Shown: positions 36,408-47,599 of the stretch, one piece after another
Numbering within the stretch: position 1 is the stretch's first letter
How the letters are laid out: the number at the start of each line of letters is the position of its first letter
Assembly: GCA_021229015.1 (NCBI GenBank)
Contig: CM037778.1
Coordinates: 11,132,956 to 11,196,955, forward strand
Length of the DNA: 64,000 bases
Source: Solen grandis
Lineage: Eukaryota; Mollusca; Bivalvia; Adapedonta; Solenidae
Direction of reading: 5' to 3'
The notes under the pieces: generated by a model
Told to the model about the DNA's origin: nothing
Database searches by the model: none
What the model saw: the letters and a program-made list of their open reading frames with translations, nothing else
Translations under genes and position numbers: made by a program

Positions 36408-37195
36408 TATACCCCCGCACAACGAAGTTTTAAGGGGGTATACTGGATTAGCTTGTCTGTCTGTCCGTTTTTATTTGTCCGGACCATAACTCAAAAAGTT
36501 TAGTATATCAAGATGAAACCTCATATGTGGATAGCTCTCATTGAGGGGGTAGTGCAGTGACCAAGAACCATCACTCTCTGTTGCATAATTTTGTAGTTAT
36601 TGTCTTTTGTAAATGTTCATACTTAATTTGTGTATTTGTGTAACTCAAAAAGTGAAATATATATCAAGATGAAACTTCATATGGATAGATCTCATTGAGG
36701 GGAAGTGCAGTGACTAAGAACTATAACACTCTATCGCATAATTAAAGAGTAATTGCCCTTTATAACTCTCTATCGCATAATTTAAGAGTAATTGCCCTTT
36801 ATAACTCTCTATCGCATAATTTAAGAGCAATTGCCCTTTAAAAATATTTCATACTTTACTTTTATCCGGGCCGTAACCAAAATCGTATGAAATATATCAA
36901 GATGACACTTCATATGTGGATAGATCTCATTGAGTAGAAGAGCAGTGACTTAAAGCTATAACTCGCTGTTGCGTAATACTGTAGTTATTGCCCTTTGTAA
37001 ATGTTCATACTTAATTTTTTCTGGGCCATATTTCAAAAAGTAAAAAAAGGTTTAAAGATAAAACTTCATATGTGGATAGATCCCATTAAAGGGAAATGCA
37101 ATGCCCAAGTACTGTAATCCTCATGTGCGTAATTTCAATGCCTGTGACAAAGCGGCATGCGGGTGTATTCGCGCCATGACAATGGCAGTTCTAGT
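36408..37195. mobile_element. Dispersed element with internal modules
   Basis: Begins ACCCCCGCACAACGAAG, has a GTCTGTCTGTCCG microsatellite and then repeated modules around CATAACTCAAAAAGT / ATATCAAGATGAAACTTCAT / TGTGGATAGATCTCATTGAG. It ends GCGCCATGACAATGGCAGTTC. A 42 bp unit (ATCGCATAATTTAAGAGTAA / TTGCCCTTTATAACTCTCT) is tandemly repeated about three times at 36725-36840. Confidence 0.6.
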
Positions 37196-37199
37196 TTGA

Positions 37200-37838
37200 A
37201 TATGTATGATGTACCAATCCGATGCATATTTCTAAATTGTTATTCCGATTTCCATTCATAAATCAGAACGATAAAATGCATTCCATGATGTCTCTTTAAG
37301 GACCAATCAAGACTAGTTTTAATACGAAACCCCTGTCATCGTTTTTGCAAATTAACAATTAATTGATTTTAATATATGTATATTAAAAGTACATACTGAA
37401 AACATGAAAATGGTTCTTACTCTGACGAGAAAACATCTTTCTCAAGACATTTAGTATCAGACAAATGCGGAATTAGGCACGAAATTACCTGTTTTACATT
37501 TGCTCGTGATTTGCTAAATTGATTAGTTACAGTCTTCATATGGGAAATTTCGTTAACTTTGTTAAGAGCAAGTTAAACACAGTCTTGAACGAAGCGTATA
37601 ATCCTTTCCGTTTGTGTAAGAGAAACTTTAAGTATGAAATCTGACCGTTTTAGAACAAAATCGAGAATCAAAGTAGGCAAGCTGGAGTCATGTAGCGTAC
37701 TGCGCATGTTTAGGATTTCAACACCAGGAGAAGTATTAAACTTTAAGCGGTTTTACTAGCCACTGGCTACAAGAATTCTTTTGAAAGAATAAAATGAGGC
37801 CAAAAACGTTTGTTGCATACGTTTGTTCAGTTTTGCAG
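37200..37838. other. No gene recognised
   Basis: AT-rich sequence leading up to an exon-like ORF. No element boundary or start exon was identified. Confidence 0.4.
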
Positions 37839-38038
37839 GATCTTGCCTGCAAGTTTCCTTTTATGACTTTTGGTGCCAAACAGTACTAAATATATCACAA
37901 AGCCTTTCAAATGTAATTTGTCTAGACGATATGTGCGGCATTGAATTGGGCATCCCAATACCCATAATTCCAGATGTAAATAGTGAGTTGAAAAAACAAC
38001 AATATATGGAAGTTTGTATTGCCAAGCAATGTTCCTGA
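37839..38038 (+). CDS. Candidate Cys-rich terminal exon, unknown
   Basis: After the acceptor-like GTTCAGTTTTGCAG the frame stays open for 65 full codons to TGA at 38036-38038. The peptide has six Cys (SCL, FWC, VIC, MCG, EVC, KQC) and a Pro/Ile-rich centre (GIPIPIIPD). An even number of Cys in a short C-terminal exon suggests a secreted, disulphide-bonded peptide or domain. I do not recognise the family, and no upstream signal-peptide exon was found. It could also be chance: the region is short and no donor or poly-A evidence supports it. Confidence 0.35.
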
Positions 38039-40570
38039 CACGCTGGATACACTATATTATAGTCATGTTCCTCAGACCAGTTAACGTTTTAGAATAGCTT
38101 TCGTTCTTCAAGTGCCTATTCTTTACGAAGTAATTGCCTTTTTTTGTAATTCACATTACATACCTCACCCTCTTTCGCTATTTTTTACCGAAGAAAATCT
38201 ACTAAATATATCAATTTTAGATCAAATGTATGGCGGTTCACAATTACTAACAATAATTAATTTGCCTTAAACATGAAATATAAAGTTAACGGGTCTTAAA
38301 TTATACATTAGCTGCCTCCTATACTTGGTGTGTGCCTTATGAGTTGCATATGCCATACTTTTCAAATACGTTAATTTAGTCGAAACCGCAGAAAATAAAC
38401 TTAATAGTCCCATAATTCATCCCGGAGCTATATGCAGAAATCAAATTTGTTAAACTATTTTGTCCACTAGCCGATGCAGTAAAAATACAGAGCACTTGAA
38501 CTTTCGAAAGACATATTCAAACAAATAATATTAATCCGACATAATGTAACTTGAAGGCTAAATGCACTGGCATCACCATTGATTGTATTTATTACATCGC
38601 ATTTCATTTTGATAATGTAGCAAAACATAGACAAAATGTGTTTTAAACAATATTTTCTGGAAAGCTGTTGATTACCACCTTGATTTCGTCATACACATTC
38701 TGATGCGATAGCCGATAAATGATATATCTTTTGCTCCGATTTAAGTGAGCGTATATACTGATTTAGAAACAAATTCATGAATAATTATATTCCTGTGCTC
38801 TATTTACATGACTATATATGTACACTATGTGTAGAACATCTACGCATTTTACATCTAAGGTGCGTGATATTGGTAATACTGGCAGTCTTCAGGAAACTTT
38901 GATTTCAAATTTGGCAAAAACAGCAGTCTAAAAAAAAGTTTAACAAGTAACGATAATATGTGTCGTACAGAGACAAAATCAATTAAAAAAAATATTGAAT
39001 ATTATTTTACTTTAAACATTTTGAAAAATATGTTTTGTTCTTGGAAATGCTAATCGTCAATTCCGTGAACAAATCAGTAAAGCGATCTGTTGAAAATATA
39101 GATTATACTTCAAAATTTTTTTTTTTTTTGTCAGTATGTATCAAAGGGCATGTCTGATTCTATCTTTATGAGTAATATTTTCACATGCCTCTTCAGAAGT
39201 ATAAAAAAACTACTTGAATAGTTCAAACTGAAGACAATGATTTCCCACATGTAATCGTGATATTTAAAACTACATTTATTTTCAGACGAAACAGAAAACT
39301 GGTTTTCCTGCTTTCTATGTGTTTTCAACAAAACAGGCAAATGTTATGCAAATGCTGAAGTGGATCGGGAAAAAATCCCTAGGCTAGAGGCAACGTTTAG
39401 TTTAATATACAGTGTCAAAACATGTTTCATCTCTTTCATAGAACAGTTTCATTTGATGGTGAATACTCGTAATCTCGCTTTTCTATGGATTGTTTATAAA
39501 AATATTTCTCAAGATAAGACTTCAACCAAACATTAACGTGCTCGTATCATGGTTAGGCGATAAAATGTTAATTCTTTTGAAATCACTTCTATAAAGACGA
39601 ATACTGTATTCTTCAAAGACAATTAAAAAGGAATGGTAGAAAATTTTGACTTTTTTATATTTTTAAATGAAATGCAATTAGACATCATTCCACATGAGTC
39701 ATGTAGGGTAATTTCAAAGACATACCACATTTTTTTTCGATGTTTGCCAGAATGTCTTTACCATACATGGATTATGACATAGTTGGCTGGAAACATCAAC
39801 ATGAAATATATACTTCAGTAAAATTGTAATCTTTCCATTAGAACTCTATTACAGATTCTTTCCTTGCATGAGCTTGCTTACATTTGTCTTTGTTAGAAAG
39901 TGGCACAAAGTAATACCATTCTTCTGTGATAAATATGTGAAGAGATATTATACTTGTAAGTTTAACATTCACTGAACATTTATTTTCTTTTGTTTCCCTC
40001 GTAAATGCATGCAAATGTTAAATTGAAGTTTCAAGGGATACAAAGCTTTGATTACCATGCACGACTAGAATTTAACAGGCATTCGGTTACTGAATAGTTA
40101 AATAGGCAGGAGGCTATAAATGTTTAACAAAACTATCACTTTGGTATTATAAAATCAAAATTTATCTCACAAGAGTTTAACAATGAGGTGAATAAAATTT
40201 TAACAAAGCTGCATATTGACTGTCGTGCGATGTATTTAGGTTTCTTATAGTTAAGTTCATGAAAATGTTATTTTGAGAGACTTGTGCTTATTGTTTCGTT
40301 CTCGATAATGTTATTTCGATGAAACGTCGACCTCTGCTCTTAACACAATAAATGGTTGCTTAATTATTTTTGCGGAATGATCTTGCACATAAACAAATGA
40401 CTTAACAAGCATAAGTCAAATTTACAGGTATAAGGGAGCCATAAAGAACCATCTTATAGATTGCTGTGATAATATTTGCTTTTGGAACTGTTGCAGCTCA
40501 ACCGAACATGGTAATAGGTAATCAGTTGGTGTGTACAAAAAGGTTTATATGTATACTGATACCACATACC
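38039..40570. other. No gene recognised
   Basis: AT-rich sequence with frequent stops on both strands. The missing canopy exons, expected on the minus strand, were looked for here and not found. Confidence 0.45.
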
Positions 40571-41260
40571 TTATTGAGAGTGACAGTGTATGTATATGAC
40601 AGTGTATGTATATGTATATGACAGTGTATGTATATGTATATGACAGTGTATGTATATGTATATGACTGTGTATGTATATGACAGTGTATGTATATGTATA
40701 TGGCAGTGTATGTATATGTATTTGACAGTGTATGTATATGACAGTGTATGTATATGTATATGACAGTGTATATATATGACAGTGTATGTATATGACGGCA
40801 GTGTATGTATATGTTTATGACAGTGTATGTATATGACAGTGTATGTATATGTATATGACATTATATATATATATGTATATGACAGTGTATGTATATGTAT
40901 ATGACAGTGTATTTATATGACAGTGTATTTTTATGTATATGACAGTATATGTATATGACAGTGTATGTATTTGACAGTGTATGTATATGACAGTGTATGT
41001 ATATGTACATGACAGTGTATATAACAGTGTATGTATATGTATATGACTGTGTATGTATATGACTGTGTATGTATATGTATATGACAGTGTATATAACAGT
41101 GAATGTATATGTATATGACTGTGTATGTATATGTATATAACAGTGAATGTATATGTATATGACTGTGTATGTATATGTATATAACAGTGAATGTATATGA
41201 CAGTGAATGTATATGTATATGACAGTGTATGTATATGTATATGACAGTGTATGTATATGA
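40571..41260. repeat. GTATATGACAGT-type minisatellite
   Basis: About 690 bp of tandem 12-24 bp units built from TGACAGTGTATGTATATG and TATATGTA variants, running into the assembly gap. Long reading frames across it (Tyr-Thr-Val-Ile-His repeats on the minus strand) are by-products of the repeat period and not genes. Confidence 0.95.
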
Positions 41261-41360
41261 NNNNNNNNNNNNNNNNNNNNNNNNNNNNNNNNNNNNNNNN
41301 NNNNNNNNNNNNNNNNNNNNNNNNNNNNNNNNNNNNNNNNNNNNNNNNNNNNNNNNNNNN
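41261..41360. other. Assembly gap (100 N)
   Basis: Exactly 100 N, the usual placeholder for a gap of unknown size. It sits at the edge of the minisatellite, which probably caused the break. Confidence 0.99.
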
Positions 41361-42440
41361 CTAAAACTTTTTCCCCCTGACAATACTACACACCAAATAT
41401 CAAGAATGGGCCATATTTTTTCAGAAAGATTTGGGGGGGGCTTTTATCACCGTGGGCCCCAAGACTTTAAAATCTTTGAATTTTTCCCCATAGATTACTC
41501 ATCCAAAAATTTAGCTCTGGTTTTTGATTCTAAAAAAAATTTTTTAAGATTTTCCTTTTAATCATTAAAACAAGTGCCCCTGGTGGGGGTCTTTTATCAC
41601 CATAGGGCTATGATTTGTACAATCTTGGTAGTGGCCCATAAGATATGCTTCATACCAAAATCTAAGCTCTAGGCCTTATGCATTCATGGAAGAAGATTTT
41701 TTAAAATTTTCCTATATAACTCTGTTAAAAACAAGTGACCCCTGGTGCGGGGTCATTTATCACCATAGGGCTATGATTTGTACAATCTTGGTAGTGGCCC
41801 ATAAGATGATGCTACATACCAAATATCTAAGCTCTAGGCCTTATGGATTCATAAAAGAAGATTTTTTAAGATTTTCTATATAACTCTATGTAAAACAAGT
41901 GACCCCTGGTGAGGGGTCATTTATCACCAGGGCTATGATTTGTACAATCTTGGTAGTGGCCCATAAGATGATGCTACATACCAAAAATCAAAAGGCTAGG
42001 CCTTGTGGTTTCGGAGAAGAAGATTTTTTCAAGTTTTTCCTATATTAGCCTATGTGAAATCAAGTGACCCCTGGGCGGGGCCAATTTTGACCCCAGGGTC
42101 ATAATTTGTACAATCCTGGTAGACAGTCATAAGATCATGCTACATACCAAAAATCAAAAGGCTAGGCCTTGTGGTTTCAGAGAAGAAGATTTTTAAATTT
42201 TCATTTTTAAAATCTATTTTTAGCTCCTGTGACCTAATTATGCGATGGACCAGAACCATTTATACAACTTTAGTAGAGCTTCATCCAAGGAACATTCCTG
42301 CAAATATTTTTCAAATTGGCCAAGCCGTTTAGGAGGAGATGTTGTTTGAAGCAATTGTTGACGCCGGACGCACGCACGGACGGACGCACGGACGATCAGA
42401 AAAGCTCACCTTGAGCACGTTGTGCTCATGTGAGCTAAAA
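41361..42440 (+). mobile_element. Modular dispersed element ending in CTCA hairpin
   Basis: Four to five copies of a 163 bp module start near 41572, 41733, 41896 and 42059 (landmarks CAAGTGACCCCTGG, TGATTTGTACAATC, TGGTAGTGGCCCATAAGATG, CTACATACCAAA). They are followed by an ACGCACGGACGGACGCACGG microsatellite and the near-perfect hairpin GCTCACCTTGAGCAC-GTT-GTGCTCATGTGAGC at about 42401-42434, then AAAAAGG. The first ~200 bases after the gap show extra homopolymer runs. Confidence 0.75.
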
Positions 42441-42533
42441 AGGATGTTGTAGGTTGGGAGCACTGTGGTTACAATGTAAAAATAGAAAACATGATAGAAC
42501 ACAAAGTACACAAATTGCTAGCTACCATGAGGT

Positions 42534-42647
42534 TCAATCACCAGTCAGTTTGACATGAAATGGTATTGGTTGCTCATTCCAATGGGCATTCTGGTTTCCT
42601 TCCACTTCAAGGACAAAGTGAGAGTCACCATCAATGAAAATGAGATA
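42534..42647 (-). other. Exon-like open segment downstream of canopy exon 3
   Basis: On the minus strand a 37-codon frame runs from after an AG at 42648 to TGA at 42536-42534, reading YLIFIDGDSHFVLEVEGN onward. Its composition looks coding and it lies 98 bp after canopy exon 3, but it does not resemble the expected canopy exon 4, and the acceptor lacks a pyrimidine tract. It may belong to an adjoining repeat or be an alternative end. Confidence 0.2.
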
Positions 42648-42745
42648 CTGTATTCATATGACTCTTTTTTAAGCTCTATCACTTTCTGTCCATTAAAAGA
42701 TTTAGAATTCTTTTTACGAATATTTCAATAAAGCCCTAAACTTAC

Positions 42746-42885
42746 ACTAAGCCATGCAATGTCTTGAACGTCTCACTCTGTCCCTTCGCAAACCTCAAGC
42801 TTCCCTCTCGTTCCTTGTGGATGTTGTAGGTGAGGATTTTATCACAATGTGAGGGTCATTCAAAGCCTCTATAAGTCTGGTCTCT
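42746..42885 (-). CDS. CNPY3/4: Canopy-family protein, exon 3
   Basis: Third recognised exon, 140 bp, between an acceptor (TTTGAAG, 42890-42886) and donor GTAAGT (42745). The first base completes a Ser codon carried from exon 2. The peptide reads [10 protein letters not shown], then after a frame break [19 protein letters not shown] and [15 protein letters not shown]. It matches the CNPY3/CNPY4 block that follows the first saposin-like helix, including the conserved Cys and the HKER-GS-RFAKG-SETF-TLH signature. Between ND and CDK there are 8 bases where 3 are expected, so the frame shifts. This is either a real inactivating indel or an assembly error. The next exon (Lys-Gly-Val-Lys through Trp-Tyr and further Cys) was not found. 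Confidence 0.88.
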
Positions 42886-44579
42886 CTTCAAATGAAACGG
42901 AATGCACTAACAAATCAATATATAAACTCAATACAAATGCCAACAAAATCTTTTTTGGAATAATCTCATCAATGGTATTCGGATAAATGTTTCTTTTCTT
43001 TTTTTTACAGTCTTCCAGTCTTCCACGACCATTAGATCTCTCTTAAAAAATGGGAAATTCAAGGATTAGGTCAATAATGTATCATTGTATCAAGTAATAT
43101 TACAATGACATTTCAAAAGCAAACCAAAAGGCACTATCAATGTTTTAACTCAACTTCAAGGATTAGGTCAATAATGTATCATTGTATCAAGTAATATTAC
43201 AATGACATTTCAAAAGCATCAAATTACAATTACACATTTTCTTTTATTAAATAACAATAATATCAATTTTGTTATTTACAAATTACAAATTTGTAATGAC
43301 AATCTTTTTCCAGTCTGGTATGGTGCATTACAATCAGCTCCAAATTACTGGAATTAAAGTGTAAATTACTTGTATTAAAATGTATATTATAAGTTTATGG
43401 TACAATAAATGAAAATTGCATATAATAAATTATTCATTTCATTAAATACAAATCAAAAGATGTAATATACAAATGTCATATTCTGGGACATATATGAAAG
43501 GTTTTCCTTTAATTTATTAAACTGAGGTCCCAAGACTCTAATGGCTGACATTTTGGAAGTCCCTCAAGTTTTATCCTCAATAATCATTTAATCATCACAA
43601 TACTGTAGATTATATCATTAAAGTGGTAGTGAGTTACTGCGATTGTTGGCTAAAAAGTGTTTTGAACAATGACAATCACTGGCATGTGTAACAAATATTT
43701 TTAAATCAATATAAATATTTCTGTACAATAAACTTTTCTTTCATTACAAGGTGCTGTGGAATGAAAGGGCTTTTTTCCTAAGATTTTACCAGTTCTATCT
43801 TACATCAATACACTGCTTCCAGTACACAGTTAAGGTAACACACAAACACAAACAGAAATATATATTATAAACACTGTAATCATTATTTTCATGGAGGACT
43901 TTTTTTTGTTGATTCTGTGGATGATTTTATTCATTAATGTTAATCCCCATAGAAATGGTGCATTTAGACCGTACGTTCATTTGAACATGAATCCACAAAT
44001 GTATACAAGTATCAACAAAACAGCCCTTATTACAAATTTAGCAGAATTTAGTGTCAATGAAAATTAATTATTTAAGAGTATGTCAAATTTCAGAAAGTAT
44101 GCTTGAAGCTAATCATGACTTAATGCCAAATGATCACTTTGAATTGAAATATAGAACAGGGTTTTAGTGCATGCATGCTTTAGAATGGTATACTCCATGT
44201 TAAACTTTCAGAATTGTGTAAAACATTCACTCTTTATTATAGTTAACAAACACACATAGCTACTGATGAAGAGCTAAATGAGTCCATCATGTCTGTTTAC
44301 AAGGTGTATGAGACTAAACCATTTCACAGCCAGTTAAATATATTTTTTGTTTTATTTACTTTATCAAAAAGTGAAAAAGCCATATGTTCAGCATTTTGGG
44401 GGTTTTTTTAGTTGTTGTTTTTTTGTTGCTTTTGTTTTGTAGAAACAAAGACTTAAAGCCAAGTAGCGCACCTTTTGGTTTAAAAAAAAAAAGAAAGGTA
44501 AACAGGTAAGAGGCTTTGATCATCTGCCTATATGGTTAAGGTTTCCAACCAGTGTAAGAGTTATAAATGAAAGACTTAC
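42886..44579 (-). other. Canopy intron 2, with 64 bp direct repeat
   Basis: AT-rich intron with consensus ends. It holds a perfect 64 bp direct repeat (43058-43121 and 43155-43218) and T-rich runs near 44400-44435. No further exon was recognised. Confidence 0.75.
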
Positions 44580-44704
44580 GATACAGTGTATTTTAATTTC
44601 TTTTTCTTGCTGTCATCAAGTCCATGACCCAATTTTTAACACTTCTTTGGTTTTTCCTGTTTCATCAAGCCTTTCCTTCAGCTCTGTGGCTAGGAATTTA
44701 CATA
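44580..44704 (-). CDS. CNPY3/4: Canopy-family protein, exon 2
   Basis: This 125 bp exon has an acceptor (CTCTGATTTCAG) before 44704 and donor GTAAGT after 44580. The first two bases complete a Val codon begun in exon 1, giving the conserved Cys-Glu-x-Cys-Lys start of the saposin-like domain. The peptide CKFLATELKERLDETGKTKE is highly typical of CNPY3/CNPY4. One base too many is present in GGG at about 44625-44627. Read straight through, the frame stops six codons later. With one G fewer it continues GHGLDDSKKKK and LKYTVS and meets the donor in the phase exon 3 requires. A single-base homopolymer indel from assembly is therefore as likely as real pseudogenisation. Confidence 0.92.
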
Positions 44705-45774
44705 CTGAAATCAGAGGAAAACAGACTTAAGATTTTCAGAAGTATTTACTTACAGTCCATTTTCCAGTTAGGAATCACATGTCAAATGCAATAAGGTTTC
44801 CCAAACAATTCCAAACTGAGACTAGTACCAGTTTGACACTTCTAATTAAGCACCTACATCTCTAATCTCAGTATAACAAATCTCAGATCTCAGACAATAA
44901 TTTCGAATCACTTACAGAAGTTGTGAAATACTTGGATATGCAATGCTAAGGCTTCCTCACAGGGCTGAAACTAGTACCTGGATACCTGATGTTGTTCTTT
45001 TCTATTATGATATCTCATGTACACCTCTTTCCTTTATAACATATATACATGTCAGTAATGATATCCTTTAACGTTATTCTACAGTACTCTCTGTCAAGAA
45101 ATTAGCTTGACATGCGTTCAAGATAGACCTATTTTGGGAGTTCAAAGTCTGTTTTGTTAAGTGCATAGAGAAATGAGTTAAAATCATTGAATAAATGGAT
45201 AATAATTACAGGCAGTAAATACCAATCAATCATTTTTTTTTATTATATACTGAATAACTACATTTGCACGGGTACATGGGTTGATAGTATGACTAGTATC
45301 CAGGTAAAAATAACGGACTCATTTCAGCCCTACTTCCTCACATGTATTAATTATTACCGGTAAATAAAGTCCTGACTGCTCTCCTATCTTTAAGTACTAC
45401 TACACAGCAATGACAGGCAGAGACAATTCACTTTACTTTAAAGAGATAAGGTTTTTAATCTCAGCTTAAAATGATAAGAATTAGGACACACGTACATGAC
45501 TACCTGTCAGTGTATAGAAAAGTCTTTTAATGTGTGACTTTTTAACCCATTTTTTTTTCTTCAGAAAATTTATTGGGAATTTTCACATTCAAATTTATTG
45601 GGAAAGGTATATACTATCTGGCACTGAGAATATCTAGGAGAATATCGGATATAAAAACAGCTTAGAAAAATAGACGCCATATACATGTTCATGTTAGTAT
45701 ATCCCAGTTCCTTTATAAAGAAGAATGGGTGTTCAATAAAGCTTCCAATGTCTTTAGGAACAGATAAATCATGG

Positions 45775-45850
45775 CCTGACCAGGACTTGAACCCAGGGCC
45801 ACTGGTGTACAGTGACAGTACTCTATAACCTCTGAACTACTTAACAACAT
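45775..45850 (-). repeat. tRNA-like fragment (SINE head or pseudogene)
   Basis: On the minus strand AGTTCAGAGGTTATAGAGTA (A-box-like) is followed by TGGGTTCAAGTCCTGG (B-box-like). A complete cloverleaf was not found, so a functional tRNA is not claimed. Confidence 0.35.
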
Positions 45851-46814
45851 AATCAAATGCCTCTAGATTTTTCATCAAGTTCCTACACCCAGTCCACCAT
45901 ATCCAGCAACACTACTACCCGTTTTCTCTGAGATTCACCCCTTAATCTCATAAGAAGCCAACTTAAGTAATCACATACACTTTCTGTATAAAGTTGCATG
46001 CATAACTTTAACAGAACCATTGTAAAACAAAAAGAGTTTGAAACCAGGGCCTCTGACACATTATGCCAGCACTCTTACATCATACAGTGCTTCCAAACCA
46101 TATGATCCAAAGCCCCACGTTATCTTTCACCAAATACAACCAAACAAACACTGCTACACAAAGATCTGTTGAGATTAATCAATTTTGGGTATGTAATTAT
46201 GATAGAAACAGATTTTGAAGATTACTACACCCTAGATAATTAAAATGGGTAATCCAGCTCAAGATCACTTAATAGTGCACCAACATCAAGAGCAGGAGGT
46301 CCAAGGTTGAATCCCTGGCAGTATCTACATCTAAATAATATTTTGACTCAGTCACACTTAACTATTATGCCACGGGTGGTTATGGTCAAAGAGATAAAAT
46401 AAGAGGATAGAACAGGTAGAAGAGTTGGGGGAGTGTAGCATAGCTACGTTTTCGTCTCTTTAACCTAAGCCTCTCTGGTTATGGTGGCCGCTTCCGGCTC
46501 AGCCTCAGGAATCACTAGAAAGTACTTGTAGCTGAGCTGGGCCAGTGTTTTAGGTCATAGATGATAGCCCTGCTTGAAAGATACCAAGTCAGGGCAGGGC
46601 TCACCCTGGCTGTAAAAATGTTTGTGCCAACACATTCGCCAAATGAGAAAAAATTAGAGACAAATTTAAGAAGTTGGAGCCAAATTTAAAGCAAGTGGCT
46701 CCAATATGTTTTCAGAAAACTTTATTGTCTATATATACTGGTATGATATATGCATTTGTTATACTTGAACTGTCAAAGACTTATTCAATTGGTGCATAAT
46801 ATTTAACAAGGGTC

Positions 46815-47355
46815 AGGACTGCCACAAAATACGCCCATCACAGTATGGGGACTCTCAGAAATAGCTCAGAGAAACAAGCTATTGTCTCCTAAATCCCATT
46901 AGTTAATGAATGTTACTTATTAAAACAATCATGTTGAAACATTTCCATTAATTTGAAGGAAAATGTCTCTTTTGACTTATTCAAGTGTTCAAGGGCCATA
47001 ACTTCTAAGTCATTCAAGCGATAATGCTGAATATCAAACTCATCTGCGATTTTATGGCCATGCACATGTGTGGAAAGTTTGAAAAGGATTGGTCTAACGG
47101 TATTGAAGTTAGAGCCCAGACAATCACAATTTCAAGTATTTTGTGCACGTCAAGGGCCATAACTTTTAAGTCTTTCACGCGATAATGCTGGATATCGAAC
47201 TCATCCGTGATATTATGGCCATGCACATGTGTGGAAAGTTTGAAAAGGATTGGGCAAACGGTATTGAAGTTAGAGCCCGGACAACAAATGTTCCACGCCC
47301 GCCCACCCGCCCGCCGTGAGTGTTCACATAATACGCCCCATCTTAAGATGGGCGT
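46815..47355. mobile_element. Dispersed element with 161 bp modules
   Basis: Two copies of a module beginning AAGGGCCATAACTT at 46991 and 47152 share GCGATAATGCTG, TTATGGCCATGCACATGTGT and GGAAAGTTTGAAAAGGATTG. The element ends with a CCCGCCCACCCGCCCGCC microsatellite and the palindromic TACGCCCCATCTTAAGATGG / GCGTA. A related AATACGCCCATC near 46836 marks the other end. Noncoding. Confidence 0.65.
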
Positions 47356-47599
47356 ATAAAAATAAAAAGAATTTAAAAAAAAATATGCTGAAATAAAAAC
47401 AATACAAATACTGTCATATAATTCTAAATGTAAATTAAATGAATTCACATTTAGTTTTATAAATAAAATTGTCAAAAAAATATTTCATTCAAAAAATAAA
47501 ATAAATCAATTATTAAGATTTTTTTATGGAATAGGTATATTAATTTTTGTACAAACATCAACAAAAGACAAAAAATAAGTTCATGTAAAATATATATAT

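Noticed and set aside
40571..41383. Minus-strand frames of 96 and 150 codons rich in Tyr, Thr, Val, Ile and His
   Set aside because: They are translations of the GTATATGACAGT minisatellite, and the second crosses the N gap.
42534..42647. Minus-strand 37-codon segment as canopy exon 4
   Set aside because: The peptide lacks the expected canopy residues (Lys-Gly-Val-Lys, Trp, Cys) and the acceptor is poor.
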